Positions 1 through 9,374 of a stretch of DNA of 64,000 nt are shown here, piece after piece; within the stretch, counting starts at the first letter, position 1; each line of letters starts with the position of its first letter. Source of the DNA: Lentibacter algarum (GTDB lineage: Bacteria; Pseudomonadota; Alphaproteobacteria; Rhodobacterales; Rhodobacteraceae); contig NZ_CP158687.1 of assembly GCF_040580765.1 (NCBI RefSeq), positions 1,674,001 to 1,738,000 of the forward strand. The letters run 5' to 3'. The notes under the pieces are model-generated. The model was not told the DNA's origin. It worked only from the letters and a program-made list of their open reading frames with translations, and made no database searches. The position numbers and the translations under genes are program-made.

Positions 1-103
1 TATTTTATCAGACTCTCATGGCAAGCCCTCAACGGTGCGACAGAGCTGTTCAAAAATCAGAGGCTGGTCAACCAAGAGCCCGCAGCAAAAGAATCGCCCC
101 GCC

Positions 104-1258
104 TCAGTCGGCGGCGCGCTCTGCTTCGATCTGGCGCCAGCGGGCAACATTGGCGTTGTGCTCAGCCAGCGTCACAGCAAAAGCGTGACCGCCTGTGCCA
201 TCCGCAACAAAGAAAATGTAGTCGGTGCTGTCAGGATCAAGTGCGGCTTCAATGCTCGCGCGGCCAGGGTTGGCGATCGGCGTTGGCGTCAGCGCGTCGA
301 TGACATATGTGTTGTAAGGGGTCGCTGCGCGCAGCTCGGAGCGGCGCAATCCGCGCCCCAGAACACCCTGCCCCAATGTGATCCCGTAGATCACGGCGGG
401 GTCAGTTTGGAGCTTCATTCCAAGGCGCAGACGGTTCACAAAAACGCTCGCGACTTGTCTGCGCTCTTCAGCGACGCCTGTTTCTTTTTCAATCAAAGAG
501 GCCAAGATGAGCGCCTCTTCGGGGCTGTTCACAGGCAGGCCTTCGACACGGTTTTCCCAGGCCTCAGCCAGAATGCTGTCTTGTCGCTCGGCCATTTCAG
601 CCAAAAGTTCTTCGCGCTTGTCGCCTTTTTTGACTTCATAGCTTTGCGGCGCAAGGCTGCCTTCGGCGGGCACTTCGGAAACATCCCCGTCAAGAAGCGA
701 AATGCGCTTGAGCCCTTCAACGATCTGCCAGCTTGTCACGCCCTCGGCGACGGCGATCCGAAAGCGTGTATCGGCACGGTCGCGCACATCAAGATATTCG
801 GCGGGGGCTTCCTCAGCAGCGGGATCGAACTTGGCCTTTTCGATATAGGTGCTTGTGGCGGGGTCAAGCTCTCGCACGAGGTTGGAAAGCTGTGTCACGC
901 CAATGCGATAAACGATCTCAGTGCCGCAGGTGCTTGCGCCGCCACGGGTGATGATATCCGCGATGTCTTTCATCGTCGATTTGGCCGGAACGAGATAGCT
1001 GCCTGCCTTAAGATCACCCGTTAGGTCGGCATAATCCATGCCGACACGCAGGAGCATACCTGATGTGATAGCACCTTGATCTTCAAGAGTTTTACTGACG
1101 CGATTGACATTGCTTCCGCGCTCAACACGCAGGCAGATTTGCTCTTCTAGCGGGCCTTCCGCGCTATACTCGGTCTGACCCCAAAGGATCAGACCGCCAA
1201 GCAAGAAAATCGCGACGATAAGCATCGTCAGAGCATTTGAAGCAATGTGACGCCACAT
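104..1258 (-). CDS. mltG: Endolytic murein transglycosylase MltG (YceG family)
   Basis: This 384-residue inner-membrane protein is predicted to cleave nascent peptidoglycan glycan strands in the periplasm and so act as a terminator of glycan elongation. One N-terminal membrane segment lies at about residues 8-28, followed by a LysM-like region and the YceG catalytic domain (about 150-370). The family signature EKETG is at 257-261, with the first Glu the expected catalytic residue, followed by the usual arginine-rich stretch and the TDPAVIYG motif. The gene starts 4 bp after the fabF stop codon, so the two are almost certainly co-transcribed, a pairing typical of Rhodobacterales. Length is normal. 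Confidence is high from the motif and the context. Confidence 0.95.
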   Translation of the reverse strand: MWRHIASNALTMLIVAIFLLGGLILWGQTEYSAEGPLEEQICLRVERGSNVNRVSKTLEDQGAITSGMLLRVGMDYADLTGDLKAGSYLVPAKSTMKDIADIITRGGASTCGTEIVYRIGVTQLSNLVRELDPATSTYIEKAKFDPAAEEAPAEYLDVRDRADTRFRIAVAEGVTSWQIVEGLKRISLLDGDVSEVPAEGSLAPQSYEVKKGDKREELLAEMAERQDSILAEAWENRVEGLPVNSPEEALILASLIEKETGVAEERRQVASVFVNRLRLGMKLQTDPAVIYGITLGQGVLGRGLRRSELRAATPYNTYVIDALTPTPIANPGRASIEAALDPDSTDYIFFVADGTGGHAFAVTLAEHNANVARWRQIEAERAAD

Positions 1259-1262
1259 AGGT

Positions 1263-2525
1263 TTAGTCTACCTTTCGGAAAATAACCGATGCGTTCGTGC
1301 CGCCAAAACCGAAGCTGTTTGAAAGCGCGATGTCGATCTTGCGCTCGCGCTTTTCACCTGCACATAGGTCTACCACGGTCTCACAATCGACTGTCTCAAG
1401 GTTGATCGTGGGCGGGGCAACCTGATCACGGATCGCGAGGATTGAGAAAATCGCTTCAATCGCGCCCGCCGCGCCAAGCAAGTGCCCTGTCATCGACTTG
1501 GTTGACGACATGGAAAGCTTGGCTGAGGCCTCTGGTCCCATCATCCGCTCGACAGCGCCAAGCTCGATTGTGTCGGCCATGGTCGATGTGCCGTGGGCGT
1601 TGACATAGTCAATCTCGGTGGGGCTGATGCCGGCATTGGCACAGGCCGCCCGCATGGCGCGCTCGGCCCCCTCGTGATCGGGGGGAGGCGCTGTGATGTG
1701 GTAGGCGTCGCCTGATAGGCCATAGCCCGCCACTTCGGCATAGATCTTCGCGCCGCGCGCTTTGGCGTGCTCGTATTCTTCAAGCACGACAACGCCCGCG
1801 CCCTCGCCCATGACGAAGCCATCGCGGTTTGCGTCCCAAGGGCGAGACGCTTTGGTTGGGTCTTCGTCGTGACCAGTGGAGAGGGCTTTGCAGGCGTTGA
1901 AACCAGCGATGCCGATTTCACAAATGGCGGCTTCTGCACCACCTGCGACCATCACATCCGCATCACCATGCTGGATGAGGCGCGATGCATCGCCAATCGC
2001 GTGAGCGCCTGTCGAGCAGGCTGTCACAACAGAGTGGTTTGGCCCTTTGAAGCCATAGCGGATCCCCACTTGGCCTGAAATCAGGTTGATCAAAGCGCCT
2101 GGAATAAAGAACGGCGATACACGACGCGGGCCCTTTTCGGCCATCAGCAGCGTTGTGGCCTCAATAGATTTGAGCCCACCAATACCAGAGCCGATCATCA
2201 CGCCTGTGCGCAGGCGGCTCTCTTCGTCTTCTGGAGTCCAGTCAGCGTCCTTTACGGCCTGAGCGGCAGCAGCGATCCCGTAGAGGATAAAGTCATCGAC
2301 TTTACGGCGTTCTTTGGGCTCCATCCAATCGTCTGCATTGAAGGTTCCATCTGTGCCGTCGCCGTGCTTGACTTCGCAGGCATATTTGGTGGTGACACGC
2401 TCTGGATCAAACTGCGTAATCCGCGCTGCCCCTGACTTGCCTGCCAAAATATTCTTCCAGCTGTCCTCGACGCCACCCCCAACAGGTGTGACCAGCCCTA
2501 GTCCTGTAACAACCACGCGACGCAT
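1263..2525 (-). CDS. fabF: Beta-ketoacyl-ACP synthase II (FabF)
   Basis: This 420-residue condensing enzyme extends acyl-ACP with malonyl-ACP in cytoplasmic type II fatty-acid synthesis. It shows the thiolase-fold catalytic triad: Cys170 in TACSTGAHA, His311 in NAHGTST and His348 in TGHLLGAAGA, plus the conserved glycine-rich GFGGTN near the C terminus. The start ATG opens the conserved RRVVVTGLG strand. fabF lies downstream of fabD, fabG and acpP on the same strand, with a PilZ-domain gene inserted on the opposite strand in between, so it may have its own promoter in the 2526-2763 gap. It runs directly into mltG. Confidence 0.97.
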   Translation of the reverse strand: MRRVVVTGLGLVTPVGGGVEDSWKNILAGKSGAARITQFDPERVTTKYACEVKHGDGTDGTFNADDWMEPKERRKVDDFILYGIAAAAQAVKDADWTPEDEESRLRTGVMIGSGIGGLKSIEATTLLMAEKGPRRVSPFFIPGALINLISGQVGIRYGFKGPNHSVVTACSTGAHAIGDASRLIQHGDADVMVAGGAEAAICEIGIAGFNACKALSTGHDEDPTKASRPWDANRDGFVMGEGAGVVVLEEYEHAKARGAKIYAEVAGYGLSGDAYHITAPPPDHEGAERAMRAACANAGISPTEIDYVNAHGTSTMADTIELGAVERMMGPEASAKLSMSSTKSMTGHLLGAAGAIEAIFSILAIRDQVAPPTINLETVDCETVVDLCAGEKRERKIDIALSNSFGFGGTNASVIFRKVD

Positions 2526-2763
2526 GATGTGCCCCCTTTTGTCTTATCTGTTGCCTGCTCTTAGCGCGGCTTGGGGGCAAGGGGCAAGAGAATGCTTGCC
2601 TGTGCCGCTATGGGCTCTGTGTATCGGTGAAAGCCTGCCTAGCAGAGAACGTCAGCGCAAAGTCGTTCAAAACTGCTACGTATTGTCCAAAGCGCGGCGC
2701 TTAAAGTTACGTCTTGTTAGGAAAGTTAAGCGAGGTTGGGCTGTATTTTAAGACCTCAGGAAA

Positions 2764-3615
2764 ATGCTTAGACTCACGAGACTTTTTTCACAAAGCTGCC
2801 TTGGCCTTGTCTTTTGGGCCACAAGTCTTGCAGCAGAGACTTGCGAAATCGAGCAATGGCTGGTCGATTTCCAAATCGCGACGGTGAATTTTGTCGAGGA
2901 GGCCTATACGCCAATGGCAGACGAGATGGCGTCGCGTTTGCAAAATGTCGCCAGCGAACACTCAAATGACTCGCTGCGCAGAGCACTTAGAGATTCGGGG
3001 CATGAAGAGCATGAGGCTCTTATTTTACGGGTCACCGAACATCAAAAGCTAATGTTACGATCCTTCAACCGGTATGGCCCCCAAAAGCTTTTTGAAACAC
3101 GGCAAGTGAAGAAAATGCGGGCGTTGCTCGGCCCCTTGCAAGAGGTCTTGCAAGGGCTTGATTGCGCTGAAGACCCGTCCTGGGGGCCTTCAGGTGGCGT
3201 TGGCTCAAACTTTCCGATTGGCCCTCACCGCCCCGTGGCGACATCATTCGCTTTGCTCGGGCTGATCGCTTTTATTGCAGGCGCATTGACGCTGCACACA
3301 CGCTATATCCAGAAGTGTCGCCGTCGGGAGCAGCGGTATCCATGTAATCGCGCCGTTCAGCTCAGCGCCTACAACAGAACACAAGCCGCCCAGAGCCTTG
3401 ATATCAGTCAAAACGGCATGAAGCTGCGTTCAGACTGGCAATGTCCGCTGGGCACACCCTGTCAGGTGATCATCGGTAATATTTTCATTGCGGGTAAAAT
3501 TAGATGGAGCAACGCAGAGTATTGTGGCGTGAACTTTGACCACCCGTTGGATCAGACCGTGCTCCAGCAAGTGCTAGAGCTGGGCCAGACAGCGCCGAAC
3601 GCGGTGCCCGCATAA
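2764..3615 (+). CDS. Membrane-anchored PilZ-domain protein (putative c-di-GMP receptor)
   Basis: This 283-residue protein of unknown role has an N-terminal signal sequence (about 1-24), a mainly helical putatively periplasmic domain (25-155), a membrane segment (about 160-178) and a cytoplasmic PilZ-like domain (187-275). The PilZ assignment rests on the arginine-rich RRREQRY motif at the domain start and the downstream DISQNG motif (D213-x-S-x-x-G218), the two elements that bind cyclic di-GMP in this family. The architecture suggests that ligand binding inside the cell is transmitted across the membrane, but the output is not visible. It sits alone between fabF and acpP, convergent with acpP. 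I call the PilZ domain from motifs only. Confidence 0.75.
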   Translation: MLRLTRLFSQSCLGLVFWATSLAAETCEIEQWLVDFQIATVNFVEEAYTPMADEMASRLQNVASEHSNDSLRRALRDSGHEEHEALILRVTEHQKLMLRSFNRYGPQKLFETRQVKKMRALLGPLQEVLQGLDCAEDPSWGPSGGVGSNFPIGPHRPVATSFALLGLIAFIAGALTLHTRYIQKCRRREQRYPCNRAVQLSAYNRTQAAQSLDISQNGMKLRSDWQCPLGTPCQVIIGNIFIAGKIRWSNAEYCGVNFDHPLDQTVLQQVLELGQTAPNAVPA

Positions 3616-3618
3616 AAA

Positions 3619-3644
3619 AACGGCCCGCTTTGCAGCAGGCCGTT
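3619..3644 (-). terminator. Rho-independent terminator of acpP
   Basis: A perfect 7-bp stem (AACGGCC/GGCCGTT) with a 12-nt loop is followed, when read on the minus strand, by seven T residues. It lies between the convergent PilZ gene and acpP and terminates acpP. There is no T-run in the plus direction. Confidence 0.85.
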
Positions 3645-3678
3645 CTAACAGGATCAAGCTGGCCCTTGGGCCGCGAGA

Positions 3679-3912
3679 TTATGCTGCTTCTTTGATGAAC
3701 TTTACAGCGTCGCCAAACGTCTGGATTGTTTCGGCTGCGTCATCAGGGATTTCGATCCCGAATTCTTCTTCAAAAGCCATGACCAGCTCGACGGTATCGA
3801 GGCTGTCTGCGCCCAGATCGTCGATGAAAGATGCGTTTTCCACAACTTTGTCTTCTTCTACACCAAGGTGCTCAACAACGATTTTTTTTACGCGGTCTGC
3901 GACGTCGCTCAT
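3679..3912 (-). CDS. acpP: Acyl carrier protein
   Basis: This 77-residue acidic carrier holds growing acyl chains on a 4'-phosphopantetheine arm. The attachment serine is in the DSL motif of [18 protein letters not shown]. The start at 3912 gives the canonical [13 protein letters not shown] terminus and is preceded by an AGGA ribosome site. A longer in-frame extension to 4074 exists but has no family support. It lies downstream of fabD-fabG across a 238-bp gap that could hold its own promoter, as expected for the most abundant protein of the pathway, and it ends at its own hairpin terminator. Confidence 0.97.
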   Translation of the reverse strand: MSDVADRVKKIVVEHLGVEEDKVVENASFIDDLGADSLDTVELVMAFEEEFGIEIPDDAAETIQTFGDAVKFIKEAA

Positions 3913-4150
3913 GTCTTTATCCTCATAACAGTGGGCTTTTTGGCCCGGGTTTTGCCCATGCCCCACGGGGCTGGCGGTTTGAATTGCCCTAGGGGCGGTA
4001 CGGCTCCCGCATGGGAGGGCCCAGAAGCTCGCTCGTGTGCGAACATCCAGAAATCTCGGTGGCCTATAGCACACGCCAAGGCTTTGGCAAATGCTTTGTC
4101 CAAATTAGCGCGCGCTCTTGGCTTTGCAAGCTCAAGAACGACATCGCCGA

Positions 4151-4888
4151 TTAAAGCATGGCCATTCCGCCATTCACGTGCAGCGTGGCCCCTGTCACAT
4201 AAGCAGCTTCAGGGCTAGCAAGGTAAAGAACCGCCGCCGCGATCTCTTCGGGCTGGCCCATCCGTGCTGCAGGAATTTGCACGTTGATTTTTTCTTTTTG
4301 CTCGTCGGTGAGCTTGTCAGTCATTGCTGTCGCAATAAAACCAGGTGCGATGGCGTTGGCTGTGATGCCGCGGCTGGCGACTTCATAGGCGATAGATTTG
4401 GTCATACCCACCATACCCGCCTTTGAGGCTGCATAGTTGGCCTGGCCTGGATTGCCAGTGGCGCCGACGATAGAGCTAATGTTGATAATGCGACCCCAGC
4501 GAGCTTTCATCATGGGACGCATGACACCGCGACAAAGGCGCATAGTAGAGGTCAGGTTGACGTCCAGAACGCTCTGCCACTCGTCATCAGACATCCGCAT
4601 GAAAAGCTGATCTCGGGTGATCCCAGCGTTGTTGACAAGAATATCAAGCGCCCCCATGGCCTCAATCGCCTGTTTGGGGAGGGCATCAACGGCCTCCGCA
4701 TCGGAAAGGTTGCAGGGCAACACATGCGCGCGATCCCCAAGCTCTGCGGCAAGCGCCTTGAGCGGCTCTTCGCGTGTGCCCGAAAGCGCGACTGTCGCCC
4801 CTGCCCCGTGGAGTGCTGTGGCGATGGCTCCGCCGATTCCGCCTGAAGCGCCTGTCACGAGTGCGCATTTTCCTGTCAGATCAAACAT
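4151..4888 (-). CDS. fabG: 3-oxoacyl-ACP reductase FabG
   Basis: This 245-residue short-chain dehydrogenase reduces 3-oxoacyl-ACP with NADPH in fatty-acid elongation. It shows the Rossmann motif GASGGIGGA (residues 14-22), NNAG, the catalytic serine in INISSIVG and the catalytic YAASK. Length and motif spacing match FabG exactly. It follows fabD by 14 bp on the same strand and precedes acpP, the standard fabD-fabG-acpP order. Confidence 0.97.
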   Translation of the reverse strand: MFDLTGKCALVTGASGGIGGAIATALHGAGATVALSGTREEPLKALAAELGDRAHVLPCNLSDAEAVDALPKQAIEAMGALDILVNNAGITRDQLFMRMSDDEWQSVLDVNLTSTMRLCRGVMRPMMKARWGRIINISSIVGATGNPGQANYAASKAGMVGMTKSIAYEVASRGITANAIAPGFIATAMTDKLTDEQKEKINVQIPAARMGQPEEIAAAVLYLASPEAAYVTGATLHVNGGMAML

Positions 4889-4902
4889 GTGCTTTTCCTT
4901 TA

Positions 4903-5847
4903 TTATCCGTTCAACGCCTCAAGCGCGCCGGCAATGTCTTCTGGCGTGCCGATATTGCGGCAAGCGATGTCTTTGTTGATGCGGCGCACCATACCTGAAA
5001 GCGCTTTGCCTGCGCCGATTTCCCAAATTTCGCTGATCCCTTGGGTTTCACCCATGTAAAGGACGCTTTCACGCCAGCGCACCGAGCCTGTCACCTGCTC
5101 AACCAAGAGCGCGCGGATCATGACTGGATCAGACAGCGCCTCGGCGCTCACATTGGCCACAAGCGGCACGGCCGGCGCGTTTATCTCTACGCTGGCAAGT
5201 GCTTCGGCCATTACATCGGCGGCGGGCGCCATCAGGGCGCAGTGAAACGGTGCGCTCACAGGCAGAAGCATCGCGCGCTTAGCGCCTGCCGCTTTGGCAA
5301 GTTCAACGGCGCGCTCAACGGCAGCTTTGTGCCCAGAAACAACCACTTGGCTCGGATCATTATCATTTGCGGCTTGGCAGACATCGCCCTGTGCGGCCTC
5401 AGCTGCGACTGTTTGCGCTGTGGCAAAATCGAGCCCCAGAAGCGCGGCCATTGCCCCGACGCCGACTGGCACGGCCTCTTGCATCGCTTTGCCACGAATA
5501 CGCAGAAGGCGGGCCGTATCGGCCACAGAGAGCGCCCCAGCAGCCGCCAAGGCGGAATATTCACCGAGAGAATGCCCCGCAACTAGTTTTGCGTCCGTGA
5601 TCTTCACACCTTCGGCCTCAAGGGCGCGCAGCGCGGCGAGAGAAGTCGCCATCAAAGCGGGCTGGGCATTTTGCGTGAGCGTGAGGGCTTCAATTTCGCC
5701 CTCCCAGATCAGCGCGCTCAGCTTTTCGCCCAAGGCTTCGTCGACTTCGTCAAACACGGCTTTTGCGGCTGGATAGGCTTCGGCCAAAGCGCGGCCCATA
5801 CCGATGGTTTGGGCACCTTGCCCTGGAAATACGAATGCGCGGCTCAT
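4903..5847 (-). CDS. fabD: Malonyl-CoA:ACP transacylase
   Basis: This 314-residue enzyme loads malonyl groups from CoA onto ACP. Visible motifs are the N-terminal FPGQGAQ oxyanion loop, the catalytic serine in GHSLGEYSA and the catalytic histidine in SAPFHCALM. I chose the start at 5847, which gives MSRAFVFPGQGAQ behind a GGGGGG-rich ribosome site. An in-frame extension to 5928 adds 27 residues with no family counterpart. It is the first gene of the fabD-fabG-acpP group. Confidence 0.96.
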   Translation of the reverse strand: MSRAFVFPGQGAQTIGMGRALAEAYPAAKAVFDEVDEALGEKLSALIWEGEIEALTLTQNAQPALMATSLAALRALEAEGVKITDAKLVAGHSLGEYSALAAAGALSVADTARLLRIRGKAMQEAVPVGVGAMAALLGLDFATAQTVAAEAAQGDVCQAANDNDPSQVVVSGHKAAVERAVELAKAAGAKRAMLLPVSAPFHCALMAPAADVMAEALASVEINAPAVPLVANVSAEALSDPVMIRALLVEQVTGSVRWRESVLYMGETQGISEIWEIGAGKALSGMVRRINKDIACRNIGTPEDIAGALEALNG

Positions 5848-5959
5848 GTTGCCCCCCTCATTGTTGTTGAGAGCAAATAGCCCGAAGCGACGCGCGCCCG
5901 CAACGAAAAAGGCCAGCGCGTGCGGCACTGACCTTTAAAAACATGTGAAAGTATTGGGC

Positions 5960-6493
5960 TTAGGCGGTGCGTGCAAAGCTTGGACCGAGGGCGGCGCGCA
6001 GTGCATCCAGCGCTTCAACCTGTGCGCCAAGTGGGATCTCAACAACGGCGCGGCCCTGATGATCGCGGGCGATAAAGATACCGTCACGCACATCGACTTC
6101 GCTGAGGTCGTCATAGGCATAGGTTTCTTTTTTTGAAATGCGGCCAAAATCATTGCGTTCGATCACTTCGAGGCATTCAGAGCGCGGATCAAGCGTCACT
6201 TCTGGATAGATGCGGCGCAGTGGCGCGATGAGGGCAAGGCCTGCAAGAATGGCCGTGGCAGTCATAAAGAGCTTCATGAGCTGGGCTGTTTGGTTCCATG
6301 TCGAGCCTGGCACGGCCCAAAGCCCCAAGGCTGCGATCAAAAGAACCGAGCCGGCAAAAACATGAAACAAACGCAGTGGTGGTAGGGCTTGCAACGCATG
6401 AGGCTCGCTCGACACCTCCGCCCCTTGGGTCAATGTGGATGCCATTGTGTGAGGCAATGATTGAGTTTGGGCCACGGCGCGTTGCATTGTCAT
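5960..6493 (-). CDS. Conserved two-TM membrane protein of unknown function
   Basis: This 177-residue protein (start at 6493, preceded by GGGAGA) is not recognised as a named family. It has a soluble N-terminal stretch, two predicted membrane segments (about residues 45-65 and 75-95) and a C-terminal cytoplasmic domain of about 80 residues rich in beta-prone sequence (EVTLDPRSECLEVIERND), which could be a small PH-like or sensor domain; that is a guess. An upstream in-frame start at 6601 is possible but lacks a ribosome site. It precedes fabD on the same strand with a 112-bp gap, so any functional link to fatty-acid synthesis is uncertain. Confidence 0.65.
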   Translation of the reverse strand: MTMQRAVAQTQSLPHTMASTLTQGAEVSSEPHALQALPPLRLFHVFAGSVLLIAALGLWAVPGSTWNQTAQLMKLFMTATAILAGLALIAPLRRIYPEVTLDPRSECLEVIERNDFGRISKKETYAYDDLSEVDVRDGIFIARDHQGRAVVEIPLGAQVEALDALRAALGPSFARTA

Positions 6494-6811
6494 CTTTGGT
6501 CTCCCGATCCGGCCCATTCTGGGCTGTGACATCTGATTTCTTGGGAGTGTGCGCTGCGGATCAGGCAAAAGATTGTAACCAAAGAGGTAAAATCTGGGCA
6601 ATTTTCATCGAATTGCGCCGAGATTGCGGCAGCAAAGGCGGTCGGGGTTGAAATGCTTGCCAGCTTGGCGGGATTGAGGCTTGCGACTATGTGGAAATCG
6701 GGGTAAGCGCACTGGTCTTCTGTATAAAAGTGAACCGCGCAGCTCTCGTGGATGGGTCGCAGAAGGCTTGTATGACCCTCCTATGAAATGCGCATAGAAA
6801 AGGAAAAGCAC

Positions 6812-7156
6812 ATGCCGCTCTATGAGCATGTTTTCATTATGCGTCAGGACCTGTCCAACACGCAAGCCGAAGGCCTTGTCGAACACTTTAGCGCCGTCCT
6901 CACGGACAACGGTGGCTCAGTTTCAGAAACTGAGTACTGGGGCGTTAAAACGATGGCCTACAAAATCAACAAAAACCGCAAGGGCCATTATGCCTACCTG
7001 CGCACCGACGCTCCTGCGACGGCTGTTCAGGAAATGGAACGCCTCATGCGCCTGCATGATGACGTGATGCGCATCCTGACCATCAAGGTTGATGCCCACG
7101 AAGAAGGCCCTTCGGCTCAAATGCAAAAACGCGAAGAGCGCCGCGAGCGCCGCTAA
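6812..7156 (+). CDS. rpsF: 30S ribosomal protein S6
   Basis: This 114-residue S6 protein binds the central domain of 16S rRNA as a heterodimer with S18, encoded just downstream. The start MPLYEHVFIMRQD is the conserved beginning; the codon at 6812 follows AAAAGGAAAA. Motifs WGVKTMAYKINKNRKGHY and the C-terminal arginine-rich tail match S6. It is first in the rpsF-rpsR-rplI operon, 22 bp before rpsR. Confidence 0.98.
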   Translation: MPLYEHVFIMRQDLSNTQAEGLVEHFSAVLTDNGGSVSETEYWGVKTMAYKINKNRKGHYAYLRTDAPATAVQEMERLMRLHDDVMRILTIKVDAHEEGPSAQMQKREERRERR

Positions 7157-7178
7157 CCTTAAGAAAGGACACTAAACC

Positions 7179-7406
7179 ATGGCTACGAAACCATTTTTCC
7201 GCCGTCGCAAAGTCTGCCCTTTCTCAGGGGATTCCGCGCCGAAAATCGATTACAAAGACACGAAACTGCTCCAGCGCTACATTTCTGAGCGCGGCAAAAT
7301 CGTGCCATCACGCATCACAGCCGTATCGGCCAAGAAGCAACGCGAACTGGCCCGTGCCATCAAACGCGCCCGCTTCCTCGCCCTGCTGCCTTACGCCGTG
7401 AAATAA
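7179..7406 (+). CDS. rpsR: 30S ribosomal protein S18
   Basis: This 75-residue basic protein of the small subunit shows the conserved RRRKVCPF N terminus, the IDYKD segment and the typical C terminus ([14 protein letters not shown]). A clear AAAGGA ribosome site precedes the ATG. It lies between rpsF and rplI, with 12 bp to rplI, in the invariant order. Confidence 0.98.
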   Translation: MATKPFFRRRKVCPFSGDSAPKIDYKDTKLLQRYISERGKIVPSRITAVSAKKQRELARAIKRARFLALLPYAVK

Positions 7407-7418
7407 GGAGAACAGATC

Positions 7419-8048
7419 ATGCAAGTTATCCTTCTTGAACGTGTGGCCAAGCTTGGCCAAATGGGCGACGTCGTTGACGTAAAAGCCGGCTATGCGCGCA
7501 ACTATCTTCTGCCACAGAAGAAAGCGCTGACAGCTTCGGCTGCCAACATTGCTGGTTTTGAAGCGCAAAAAGCGCAGCTCGAAACACAGAACCTCGAAAC
7601 CAAAAAAGAAGCCGAAGATATGGCGAGCCGTCTCGACGGTCAGCAGTTTATCGTGATTCGTCAGGCTTCTGATGCGGGCGCACTTTACGGCTCAGTCACA
7701 CCACGTGACGCAGCCGAAGCTGCAACCGAAGCTGGTTTCACAGTTGATCGCAAACAGGTTTCTGTTGAAGCGCCGATCAAACATCTGGGCGTGCACAACA
7801 TGTTTGTGCGTCTGCACCCAGAAGTCAGCGCTACAATCGAAATCAACGTGGCCCGCTCAACAGAAGAAGCCGCGCTGCAAGCGTCAGGCAAGTCGATCCA
7901 AGAACTCGCCGCTGAAGCAGAAGCTGAAGCCGAATTCGAGATCGCCGAACTGTTTGACGATATCGGCGCTGCAGCCAATGACGACGACATGGACGATGCG
8001 CCCCGCGCAGAGGCCACTGAGTCAGACGAGGCCAGCGACGAAGCCTAA
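7419..8048 (+). CDS. rplI: 50S ribosomal protein L9 with acidic C-terminal extension
   Basis: This 209-residue L9 is about 60 residues longer than the usual 149. The N-terminal domain starts [19 protein letters not shown] and contains the rRNA-binding glycine/lysine segment ([15 protein letters not shown]); a long connecting helix and the C-terminal domain (up to about 150) follow. The extra C terminus is very acidic (repeated EAEAE, then DDDMDD) and ends in SDEASDEA. Such tails are common in alphaproteobacterial L9 but have no assigned job. It is last in the rpsF operon and is followed by a strong terminator. Confidence 0.97.
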   Translation: MQVILLERVAKLGQMGDVVDVKAGYARNYLLPQKKALTASAANIAGFEAQKAQLETQNLETKKEAEDMASRLDGQQFIVIRQASDAGALYGSVTPRDAAEAATEAGFTVDRKQVSVEAPIKHLGVHNMFVRLHPEVSATIEINVARSTEEAALQASGKSIQELAAEAEAEAEFEIAELFDDIGAAANDDDMDDAPRAEATESDEASDEA

Positions 8049-8074
8049 GCGCTTTTTCACTGACAAAAGAATAG

Positions 8075-8104
8075 AAGCCGCGCTCATTCGAGTGCGGCTT
8101 TTTT
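8075..8104 (+). terminator. Rho-independent terminator of rpsF-rpsR-rplI
   Basis: A stem AAGCCGC/GCGGCTT (8075-8081 with 8094-8100) has an inner CTC/GAG extension and a short loop, followed by a run of six T residues. It lies 27 bp after the rplI stop. Confidence 0.9.
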
Positions 8105-8190
8105 CATAGGGGCTTTGCTGCGTCACATGGCCTTGCCCTGCTCTGTCCAAAGCCTATAGTTCGTGGAAACACACTGCATAAGGCTTTCCG

Positions 8191-9276
8191 ATGTCCCTTC
8201 CCGCTCCGATCGAATCCCGCCTTCTGGCGATGTTGCACGCACGCACTGACACGCTCGAAGCGGGTGATCCTATTCCAGAGCCACTTGTGCTGTCTTCGGC
8301 ATTTGCCCTGCCCAGCAACCCTGATGCGCGGCGGACCTATGCGCGCTACACAAACCCTACGATAGAAGCCACAGAAGCCCGCCTTGCGGCGCTTGAAGAT
8401 GCGCCATGCCTGCTGTTTCCATCAGGGATGGGCGCTTATTCTGCTGCCTTTATGGCGCTTCTGAAGGGCGGTGACAGGGTCTTGATGCTGTCAGACGGCT
8501 ACTACGCGGCGCGCAACCTTGTCTCTGACATTATGGCGCCCTTTGGCGTTGTGTTAGAGACATGCCCAGCGGCAAACATCCTCACGGCCGATCTCGCAGG
8601 CTATGCGGCTGTCGTGGTTGAGACACCTTCAAACCCTGGGCTTGATGTGATCGATCTGCGCGCTTTGGCTGAGCGCTGCCGTACGGCGGGTGCAAAGCTT
8701 GTGGTGGACAACACGGTGCTGACACCACTCTTGCAGCAGCCTCTCGACTTGGGCGCCGATATTGTGATTGTGTCTGATACAAAGGCGATGGCGGGCCATA
8801 CTGATGTGCTGATGGGCCATGTGGCGAGCCGTGATGCAGCCTATATGGAGCGGCTGCTGAGTGTGCGCAATCTGACAGGCAATATCCCCGCACCTTATGA
8901 GGCTTGGCTATTGCTGCGAGGGCTTGAAACTGTTGAGCTGCGCCTTGAACGCATGTGCGCCAATGCGCGCGCCGCCCTTCCTTTGTTGCAGGCAAGCGAG
9001 GCTGTCAGCGAGGTGATCTATCCTGATCCGAGCCCACAAGCGCTGGATCAGGGCTTTCTCATTGGGGCGACGTTCGCCAGCGCCGCCGCGGCGGACCGTT
9101 TTCTAGAGCGGGCTGGCTTTGCCAAGATGACAAGTTTTGGCGGCCTGCACTCCTCTGGAGACAGGCGCGCACGCTGGGGCGACACCGTGCCGGAGGGCTT
9201 CTTGCGGCTGAGCTTTGGTGTAGAGCCAACGGCGGCGCTGATTGATGCTGTGCAAGCGGCACTGGCAGACGGCTGA
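8191..9276 (+). CDS. Cys/Met metabolism PLP-dependent enzyme (cystathionine gamma-synthase/beta-lyase type)
   Basis: This 361-residue fold-type I PLP enzyme belongs to the Cys/Met metabolism family, cytoplasmic, acting on sulfur amino acids by gamma-replacement or beta/gamma-elimination. Motifs include YTNPT, the cofactor-stacking region FPSGMGAYS, VVDNTVLTP and the Schiff-base lysine in SDTKAMAGHTDVLMGH. It is somewhat shorter than most family members (about 380-400). The exact substrate cannot be read from the sequence; MetB, MetC and MetZ relatives are all possible. It is monocistronic, with no sulfur genes beside it. Confidence 0.85.
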   Translation: MSLPAPIESRLLAMLHARTDTLEAGDPIPEPLVLSSAFALPSNPDARRTYARYTNPTIEATEARLAALEDAPCLLFPSGMGAYSAAFMALLKGGDRVLMLSDGYYAARNLVSDIMAPFGVVLETCPAANILTADLAGYAAVVVETPSNPGLDVIDLRALAERCRTAGAKLVVDNTVLTPLLQQPLDLGADIVIVSDTKAMAGHTDVLMGHVASRDAAYMERLLSVRNLTGNIPAPYEAWLLLRGLETVELRLERMCANARAALPLLQASEAVSEVIYPDPSPQALDQGFLIGATFASAAAADRFLERAGFAKMTSFGGLHSSGDRRARWGDTVPEGFLRLSFGVEPTAALIDAVQAALADG

Positions 9277-9374
9277 GTCTCGGCGGCTTTGCGCGCAGCC
9301 GAAGGGCAAGGCTGGCCATAAGCCTCAAAACGGGCCTAGAACATCGGATGAGTATCTAGTGATAGGTTTATCCG

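Noticed and set aside
1..103. A gene at the left edge beyond mltG
   Set aside because: A short minus frame ends near 16, but its visible part shows no recognisable family and no clear start, so nothing is claimed.
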